Shown: piece by piece, positions 7,063 through 11,600 of the stretch | How the letters are laid out: the number at the start of each line of letters is the position of its first letter | Position numbering within the stretch: position 1 is the first letter of the stretch | DNA from: Chloroflexota bacterium | GTDB taxonomy: Bacteria; Chloroflexota; Anaerolineae; Aggregatilineales; Phototrophicaceae | Direction of reading: 5' to 3' | Assembly: GCA_026706395.1 (NCBI GenBank) | Contig: JAPOYU010000156.1 | Span: 1-11,600 of the forward strand | DNA: 11,600 nucleotides | Made by a program: the position numbers and the translations under genes | Notes under the pieces: model-generated | Database searches by the model: none | Told to the model about the DNA's origin: nothing | What the model saw: only the letters and a program-made list of their open reading frames with translations

Positions 7063-8070
7063 ATGACCACAAGAACCGCCTTGATCGGCGCGGGCGGAAT
7101 GGCCCGTCACCACCTGCCTCTGATGCTCCAAACCGGCGCTGATATCCGCGCCGTCTGCGAACCTTCCGGCGAAAACTACGAGCTCACCGTCGCGAAGCTG
7201 GACGAGCTTGGCGCGCCTCCGCCTCCCAACGAGCCCGACCTTGCCGCGATGCTCGACAAATACGCCGCTGATCTGGACGCCGTCTTCATCGTCACGCCGC
7301 ACAATCTGCACCACGATCAGACCAAAATGTGCCTGGAAGCCGGCCTGGATGTCCTGCTGGAAAAGCCGATGGTGATGAACGCGCAGGAAGCTCTCAGTCT
7401 GATCGAAACGCGCGATCGCACTGGCCGGCATCTGGTGGTGGCATTCCAGGGCGGCTTGTCGCCACAGATCAACTACGCCGCTGACCTGATTGCTTCGGGC
7501 GAGCTCGGCGAACTTCAGACGGTGACCGGCATGGTCTGGCAGGGCTGGAAGGGCTTCACCAGCGGCACCTGGCGGCAAATCCCGGAGATAGCCGGTGGCG
7601 GCTTCTTGTTCGATTCCGGCGCCCACATGCTCAACTCAGTCTGTACCCTAGTTGGGGAAGATTTCGTCACCGTAGCGGCCTGGACGGACAATCGCGGCGC
7701 GCCTGTCGATATCAACGGCGTCGTGATGGGCCGGCTGCAATCGGGCGCTCTTGTGACAATCAACGGCTGCGGCGATTGCATCCCCGGCTTGGAGAACGAG
7801 ATCTTCGTGAACATGACCGGCGGCGTCATTCGCACCTGTATGTACGGGAAACGTTTGCTCACCCGGCGCGCGGGTGAAACGGAACTCGTTGAAGTGGACG
7901 GCCTCCCCAAGATGCGCGGTGCCTGGGAGCAATTCACACAGGTGCGCAATGGCGAGATCGAGAATCCCTGTCCGCCCGAGGTCGGCCTGCGCATGGCCAA
8001 GCTCTGGGACGCCATCGTCGAGTCGGCGAGCAAAGACGGGCAGCTCGTGCACACGCTCGGCGTGGGCTAG
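7063..8070 (+). CDS. Gfo/Idh/MocA-family NAD(P)-dependent oxidoreductase
   Basis: A 335-residue cytoplasmic dehydrogenase of the Gfo/Idh/MocA family. The Rossmann motif IGAGGMARHH is at residues 8-17, the family EKP motif at 100-102 (LLEKPMV), and GGGFLFDSGAHML (about 178-190) carries the D184 and H188 pair typical of the substrate domain. The start is ATG 7063, with GGAAAG seven bases upstream; a TTG at 7048 in frame is less likely. Such enzymes oxidise or reduce sugars, inositols and related polyols. Placed after two PhyH oxygenases on the same strand, it may act on a product or precursor of theirs, but the 130-bp gap may contain its own promoter (a TACAAT at 7017-7022 with a weak -35). Its last codon overlaps the end of a gene remnant on the opposite strand. 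Confidence 0.92.
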   Translation: MTTRTALIGAGGMARHHLPLMLQTGADIRAVCEPSGENYELTVAKLDELGAPPPPNEPDLAAMLDKYAADLDAVFIVTPHNLHHDQTKMCLEAGLDVLLEKPMVMNAQEALSLIETRDRTGRHLVVAFQGGLSPQINYAADLIASGELGELQTVTGMVWQGWKGFTSGTWRQIPEIAGGGFLFDSGAHMLNSVCTLVGEDFVTVAAWTDNRGAPVDINGVVMGRLQSGALVTINGCGDCIPGLENEIFVNMTGGVIRTCMYGKRLLTRRAGETELVEVDGLPKMRGAWEQFTQVRNGEIENPCPPEVGLRMAKLWDAIVESASKDGQLVHTLGVG

Positions 8071-8187
8071 CCGCCGGCACATTTGAGTAAACGTGCTTTG
8101 AATGCCGGGGCGTCCTGCTCCATAACGCGCTCCGGCGGATTGCCGAATTCCCGCAGGTTCTGAATCACATAGGCGATGGAGGTCTGA
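8067..8187 (-). pseudogene. Third, short copy of the constant segment with its own tail
   Basis: A minus-strand reading frame ending in TAG at 8067-8069 reads TSIAYVIQNLREFGNPPERV, then MEQDAPAFKARLLKCAGG. The stretch AYVIQ...E.GNPPE.V.EQ aligns with AYMLQTWSETGNPPE.VFEQ of the two better copies at 9553 and 11430, so this is a diverged third copy of the same junction. A 16-base string CTCCGGCGGATTGCCG (8130-8145) is identical in all three. It starts just after the stop of the membrane protein gene at 8192 and has no start codon or ribosome binding site, so it is a remnant. After EQ it has an 18-residue tail in place of a long variable domain, perhaps the ancestral end of the gene. Its stop overlaps the stop of the convergent oxidoreductase gene. 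Confidence 0.7.
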
Positions 8188-8191
8188 TTTT

Positions 8192-8668
8192 CTACTTGTT
8201 CAATTGTCTTAAGTACCCGTCGCAGTTGTAGTACATATCGTCAACGCGCCAATCGTCGCCATCGTGTACCAGCAAGTAACACCACTTGAGATAACCTCGG
8301 TTAGTCTCACCCGGAGTCACCATGATCGGACGGTCCTCAAGCTCGATAACAGCAAACTCGTCTGTCTGGTGGACGACGTTGAAGTACTCTCCAATAACAT
8401 GAGGTGGGTAGCCGCCGTCACAAAGTCCTTTTTTGCAATGCTCGATCTGATATTCCAATTTACTTTCCGTGACAACATTCTTCAGGACGCTGGTGTTGCC
8501 CGTGAGATCGGCTAAACCATTGCCAAAATAGTACGTCTCCATAACTATTCGCAATTCATGATTTTGAACCAATGAGCTTCCGTATCTTAAACTGGCGAGG
8601 AACAAAGAGAAGGCGCAACCCAGCATCACCCCTATAGATACCAGACAGCCTCGGCTGCTTCTATTCAT
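8192..8668 (-). CDS. Small membrane-anchored protein, candidate immunity protein 2
   Basis: A 158-residue protein I cannot assign to a family. A basic N-terminus (NRSSRG) leads into one hydrophobic segment, about residues 8-26 (CLVSIGVMLGCAFSLFLAS). A mostly polar C-terminal domain follows, with four Cys residues (HCKKGLCD, KWCYLL, YYNCDG). The mix of ELEDRPIMV and YLLVHDGDDWRVDDMYYN loosely recalls NTF2-like or lumazine-binding-like folds. Positive-inside charge puts the C-terminal domain outside the cytoplasm. I start it at ATG 8668 rather than at the upstream start at 8704, because that ATG overlaps the stop of the preceding gene by eight bases (ATGAATAG), a tight coupling usual for toxin-immunity pairs. 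The base composition is AT-rich. The immunity role is inferred from position only. Confidence 0.7.
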   Translation of the reverse strand: MNRSSRGCLVSIGVMLGCAFSLFLASLRYGSSLVQNHELRIVMETYYFGNGLADLTGNTSVLKNVVTESKLEYQIEHCKKGLCDGGYPPHVIGEYFNVVHQTDEFAVIELEDRPIMVTPGETNRGYLKWCYLLVHDGDDWRVDDMYYNCDGYLRQLNK

Positions 8669-9662
8669 TTTGCGCGTCGCTTTGGATTTCCGTTCTGACT
8701 TCATCGATCAATTCCTCAAAACTCTTGGCCCATCCAATTTCAGTGCGCGTCTGTTTCCGCGAATCGTCGGCGAGATTACTGAGATCATATATGTCTTTAC
8801 CTGGAACTCTACTTCGATTGGCATGATAGCCTATTATATACGCGATTCGTTGCTCATCGGATTGCACTTCTTGATATTCAGGCGTTTGCATAGCTATCGC
8901 TACCTCTGCTGAGATGTAGCCTAATGTTGGCTCATGCCTTTCGCGCAATCCGCGCAAACCCCGATCGGCATTCTCTGGCATCACTGATCTCCATACCCCA
9001 GTATTCTTTGAAGGAGGTAAAATCGTGGCTATGTAATAGTCAGGAACGAACGGATCAGTGAAAGGCTCCCGCAACCTTGCAGTTTGCTCTCCACGTTCAT
9101 AAGCATAATCATTGAGACGTCTTGGGATATCGAACCCAATATCAGGGATGTAAAGCGGCATACCCAGTTGTTTTGCATCGCGTTCAATCCTCTTTATCGC
9201 CTTGCTACTTAGTCCGCCTATTCCGGCTGAGGGATCTCCGTCGAGAATTGGAAATGTTGGAAAGTTTGTTCCTAGCACTTCATTTAACTGTAGCGCTCCG
9301 TATGAAGGTAAATTGAAAACAGCTTCTAACCCTTCGTAGATACGTTGGAGGAGTGGCAAACTTGCGACTTCTCGGCCACCAGTACCGTCCAATTCTCGAT
9401 AAATGATCGTTGCAACCATCGCGCTGTAGAAAGACATATCTTCAACACCGTATTCATTGGCGACATCGTCCAAGAATACGACGGTTGCCGGTTCTAATAG
9501 AAAGTCGCTCACTATCCGTGATCCCAGGTTTATTCTATACTCCTCCTCATTGGCCTTCCCCTGCTCGAAAACCATCTCCGGCGGATTGCCGGTCTCGCTC
9601 CAGGTCTGCAGCATGTAAGCCAGTTCCGCCATCGCCGTCTCCACCGAATCAACCGACGCCAC
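8661..9662 (-). CDS. Orphan variable C-terminal domain 2 fused to the constant segment (candidate toxin cassette)
   Basis: From the GTG at 9662 this frame gives 333 residues. The first ~36 belong to the constant segment (TAMAELAYMLQTWSETGNPP to EQGKA); the remaining ~297 are unrelated to the other array gene. Residues 74-127 contain a helix ending IIYRE (E90) and later PSYGALQLN (119-127), an arrangement that loosely recalls lysozyme or transglycosylase folds (helix, catalytic Glu, then S.G..Q). The C-terminal half is rich in Arg and Tyr with no recognised motif. The frame is open upstream to 9812 but has no ribosome binding site at the GTG, and the constant gene is frameshifted further up. 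The cassette is therefore probably silent or poorly translated where it stands. The next gene, a membrane-anchored protein, overlaps its stop. Alternative: a secreted enzyme of another kind. Confidence 0.6.
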   Translation of the reverse strand: MASVDSVETAMAELAYMLQTWSETGNPPEMVFEQGKANEEEYRINLGSRIVSDFLLEPATVVFLDDVANEYGVEDMSFYSAMVATIIYRELDGTGGREVASLPLLQRIYEGLEAVFNLPSYGALQLNEVLGTNFPTFPILDGDPSAGIGGLSSKAIKRIERDAKQLGMPLYIPDIGFDIPRRLNDYAYERGEQTARLREPFTDPFVPDYYIATILPPSKNTGVWRSVMPENADRGLRGLRERHEPTLGYISAEVAIAMQTPEYQEVQSDEQRIAYIIGYHANRSRVPGKDIYDLSNLADDSRKQTRTEIGWAKSFEELIDEVRTEIQSDAQNE

Positions 9663-9723
9663 AATATCCGAAAAATGCAGCGGCTTGAGTTCGACTATCT
9701 CGCCGTCAACCTTCTGGTGACGA
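9553..9723 (-). repeat. Constant-segment repeat, copy B
   Basis: These 171 bases match 11430-11600 at a constant offset of 1877 with 11 differences by hand count (about 94%) and no gaps. Similarity stops at 9553, just after the codons for EQGKA, where the variable domain begins. The right limit cannot be known because copy A runs off the window. Confidence 0.9.
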
Positions 9724-9891
9724 TGCAGCGTGCCATCCGGATTGACGACGAGCAGATATTCCGCGTCCAGCCAGACGGCCCCGCTGAAGTCCGCCGCATT
9801 TCGCGAAGGCGGTCATACGCGAAGTACAGTCCATGACAATCGCCATTGGATGCGTGTAGTGGGCATGGCGTTTGTTTTCTACCGTCTGTTC
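9724..9891 (-). pseudogene. Frameshifted fragment of the constant gene
   Basis: Upstream of copy B the reading continues as protein but in two frames. Nearest the repeat, in the frame of the orphan cassette, it reads DFSGAVWLDAEYLLVVNPDG then TLHRHQK. Further upstream, in the adjacent frame after a TGA at 9890-9892, it reads CPLHASNGDCHGLYFAYDRL then REM. The two join at about 9793-9799 by a net loss of one base (or gain of two). The fragment starts 17 bases after the stop of the membrane protein gene at 9909 and lacks any start. It is best read as a truncated, displaced stump of the constant gene whose functional copy lies right of the window. No family is recognised. Confidence 0.6.
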
Positions 9892-9908
9892 AACGGACGA
9901 ATGGGCAT

Positions 9909-10496
9909 CTAGCGCCCGCGCGCTTCGGGCCAGTGTTTGAATGGATCGCTCGATACTTCGACTATAAACTCACCGTCCAGCCCGCTCGCAGCTTCACTTA
10001 TCATTTGAAATCCAATGGTTTTAGGGAGGTGTAAGTCGGTATCGCGTATGTTTCGATAGACGGAGTAGGGAAACCGGTAGGTGTGGTCATCTCGATAATC
10101 GGGTGTCGGGATCAAAAAATAATAAGCATATTTCCCGTCGATCAACAGACCTCGAAATCCGCCTTGCGATCCTTGCTCTAAATCATTATATAGGTGCAAA
10201 GCATCGAGAAAGAATTCACCATTTCGTTCGACGCTTCCGCTGACGGAGATAGCCACCCAATCCGAATACTTATTTTCCGTGTAGACAGGTTCCTGGCCGT
10301 TCAAAGGCACGATCAGAATTTCTTCTATACCCTTATCAACTGGCCGAATTGTCCGATTTTGAGTAGGTAAAGCTAGCTGACATAGCATCCCTACACCTAC
10401 AATTACTGCGAGGATACCCATTGCTGGGAAGATGAGCAAAATGTATGCAAAAAAGCGGAATTCTAATGGACGTGGACGGTTGTGTTTATGTTTCAC
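9909..10496 (-). CDS. Membrane-anchored protein, candidate immunity protein 1
   Basis: A 195-residue protein of unknown family. A very basic start (KHKHNRPRP) precedes one long hydrophobic segment, about residues 15-38 (FFAYILLIFPAMGILAVIVG and onward). A polar domain with alternating strands follows (EEILIVPLNG, DWVAISVSGSVERNG, KYAYYFLIPTPDYRDDHTYR). The charge pattern puts this domain outside the cytoplasm. The start codon is GTG with GGAGG five bases upstream, 20 bases after the stop of the preceding long gene, so the two are one transcript. It occupies the same position, and has the same one-segment topology, as the protein at 8192-8668, yet the sequences look unrelated. That is expected of immunity proteins matched to different toxins, but the role is inferred only from context. 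Confidence 0.7.
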   Translation of the reverse strand: MKHKHNRPRPLEFRFFAYILLIFPAMGILAVIVGVGMLCQLALPTQNRTIRPVDKGIEEILIVPLNGQEPVYTENKYSDWVAISVSGSVERNGEFFLDALHLYNDLEQGSQGGFRGLLIDGKYAYYFLIPTPDYRDDHTYRFPYSVYRNIRDTDLHLPKTIGFQMISEAASGLDGEFIVEVSSDPFKHWPEARGR

Positions 10497-10516
10497 CCCA
10501 TCCTCCGGAAATATGA

Positions 10517-11600
10517 CTATTCATCTCCGTCCCATCCGTCTATTCTCAACTGATAAAACTCCTGCTTGTCCTTCATCATCTTGTCGTTCAAATTGAAAGT
10601 TCCGATTATGGGAGAAGATCGACCGTAAACGGAAAAGTGTTTGCCAAAACCTGCCTCCTCCAAGTCCGCCATTGTACTGTCAAGCGGGCCTGCATCCGCG
10701 TGCCAATCATATTGATCCCGCACTTCAAGCACCAGGCCTACTTCGGCATTTCCAGTGTTGTTATCTACCACAACCGTTACGCGAGGATAGTAATAGAACT
10801 TGCCCATTGCGAGATACCAATCGTATGCTTCTACAGTTATGTCTTCAGGAAGAGGTAGGCCTAGCAACAAACTCACAAGACCAGGATGAGTTATGTCACC
10901 ATCAAATCCGAAAATGTCGTCTTCGGCGCCTATCCCGACTTCGCGCCAGTCAAGCGGAAAGGCATAAACTGTATGATCCCCAACTTCTTCTAGAACCTTA
11001 TCGTTAAGGTCACTGCCCTCAACATTGCTTGGCGTAAAGTACTTACCAAGATTAAAGCCAACGTATTCTGTGATGCTCTGCCGAAACCCCGGCACATCAG
11101 CTAGCAGCTCGTTAACCGGAATCTCATAGGTTTCTCCCGATACTCCAAGGTGATGTTGAAGCAACGTTCCTGCCATATCTAAACCGACCGCTTTGGCACG
11201 TTCTCCAGCCCAATAAACTAGTGCCGACGTACCTTTGCCAGCTCCTACATAATGGGCAAAAGCTAGATTAGGATCGCCGACCGCACCAGCTAGCATTTGC
11301 ATCGCAACAAGATTAGATGGACTAGACAAAAGATATGGCGGATCATACTGAGCGTAATCTTGGTCAAAGAGCGGTCTATCAGTCCGCTTGCTTTGAGCAT
11401 GGTTAATGTAATCAAGTACTCTCGGAGTTGCCTCCCCCTGCTCGAAAACCGCCTCCGGCGGATTGCCGGTCTCGCTCCAGGTCTGCAGCATGTAGGCCAG
11501 TTCCGCCATCGCCGTCTCCTGCGGATCGACCGGCGCCACAATATCCGAAAAATGCAGCGGCTTGAGTTCGACTATCTCGCCGTCAATTTTCTGGTGACGA
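10517..11600 (-). CDS. Constant segment fused to variable C-terminal domain 1 (candidate polymorphic toxin, 5' end outside window)
   Basis: The frame is open to the right edge (RHQKIDGEIVELKPLHFSDI and on), so the GTG at 11539 is internal and the true start lies outside. At least 360 residues are visible. The first ~57 are the constant segment, ending EQGEA; about 300 residues of variable domain follow. This has a helical first half (NLVAMQMLAGAVGDPNLAFA, GTSALVYWAGERAKAVG) and a strand-rich end with DQYDWH, then ADLEEAGFGKHFSVYG and IDGWDGDE. The D.YDW...L..AG..K.F.V.G pattern loosely recalls domains I have seen at the ends of secreted polymorphic proteins, but I cannot name it. The variable part is clearly AT-richer than the constant part. 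The downstream neighbour is a membrane-anchored protein 20 bases away. A role as an exported antibacterial effector is inference. Confidence 0.65.
   Translation of the reverse strand, partial: RHQKIDGEIVELKPLHFSDIVAPVDPQETAMAELAYMLQTWSETGNPPEAVFEQGEATPRVLDYINHAQSKRTDRPLFDQDYAQYDPPYLLSSPSNLVAMQMLAGAVGDPNLAFAHYVGAGKGTSALVYWAGERAKAVGLDMAGTLLQHHLGVSGETYEIPVNELLADVPGFRQSITEYVGFNLGKYFTPSNVEGSDLNDKVLEEVGDHTVYAFPLDWREVGIGAEDDIFGFDGDITHPGLVSLLLGLPLPEDITVEAYDWYLAMGKFYYYPRVTVVVDNNTGNAEVGLVLEVRDQYDWHADAGPLDSTMADLEEAGFGKHFSVYGRSSPIIGTFNLNDKMMKDKQEFYQLRIDGWDGDE
11430..11600 (-). repeat. Constant-segment repeat, copy A
   Basis: The partner of the repeat at 9553-9723, in the same orientation. It encodes KPLHFSDIVAPVDPQETAMA, then ELAYMLQTWSETGNPPEAVFEQGEA, and continues past the right edge in an intact frame, unlike copy B. 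Confidence 0.9.

Noticed and set aside
7042..7626. A 194-codon minus-strand frame opposite the Gfo/Idh gene
   Set aside because: Shadow of a GC-rich gene; it lacks any family motif.
9730..9912. A 60-codon plus-strand frame in the region between the membrane protein gene and copy B
   Set aside because: The minus strand here carries recognisable constant-gene protein sequence in two frames, which explains the region better.
9553..11600. Reading the repeated segments as an insertion sequence or transposon ends
   Set aside because: The copies are in direct orientation, in frame within protein-coding sequence, with no inverted repeats or transposase gene seen.
1..11600. CRISPR array, tRNA or rRNA genes
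   Set aside because: No regularly spaced short repeats were seen and no tRNA or rRNA signature was recognised on either strand.

Overview
The window (about 11.6 kb, no RNA genes or IS elements seen) looks like an accessory stretch of a moderately GC-rich bacterial chromosome. The combination of PhyH-family dioxygenases, a Gfo/Idh oxidoreductase, AbrB-type MazE antitoxins and GIY-YIG/T5orf172-like domains recalls uncultured Chloroflexota (Anaerolineae-like) or sponge-associated lineages. That assignment is a weak inference from gene style, not from a marker gene.

Layout. (1) 1-2800, minus strand: the first codons of an unknown gene (1-57), a 449-aa protein with three GIY-YIG/T5orf172-like repeats (101-1450), and a secreted ABC_sub_bind-type substrate-binding protein (1565-2800). 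(2) 2924-3916, minus: a PhyH dioxygenase. (3) 4091-5015, minus: a mazF toxin with its mazE, preceded by a second, orphan mazE. The two mazE genes carry near-identical promoter/operator blocks. (4) 5187-8070, plus: two tandem paralogous PhyH dioxygenases followed by a Gfo/Idh-family oxidoreductase, probably a small-molecule oxidation cluster. (5) 8067-11600, minus, convergent with region 4: an AT-richer array of mosaic genes.

Region 5 is the most unusual part. A GC-rich 'constant' segment, about 94% identical over 171 bp between two copies, joins two unrelated long C-terminal domains. Each of these is followed at once by a small protein with one N-terminal membrane segment. The upstream copy is in an open gene that runs off the right edge. 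The second copy is preceded by a frameshifted, startless fragment of the same constant gene. A third, shorter and diverged copy ends in a short tail after the second membrane protein. This is the architecture of a polymorphic toxin locus with a displaced (orphan) toxin-immunity cassette, as known for Rhs and CdiA loci, but with a constant region I do not recognise. One variable domain has a possible lysozyme-like signature, which would fit membrane-anchored immunity proteins facing outward. The toxin and immunity roles are inference; the mosaic structure is directly visible.
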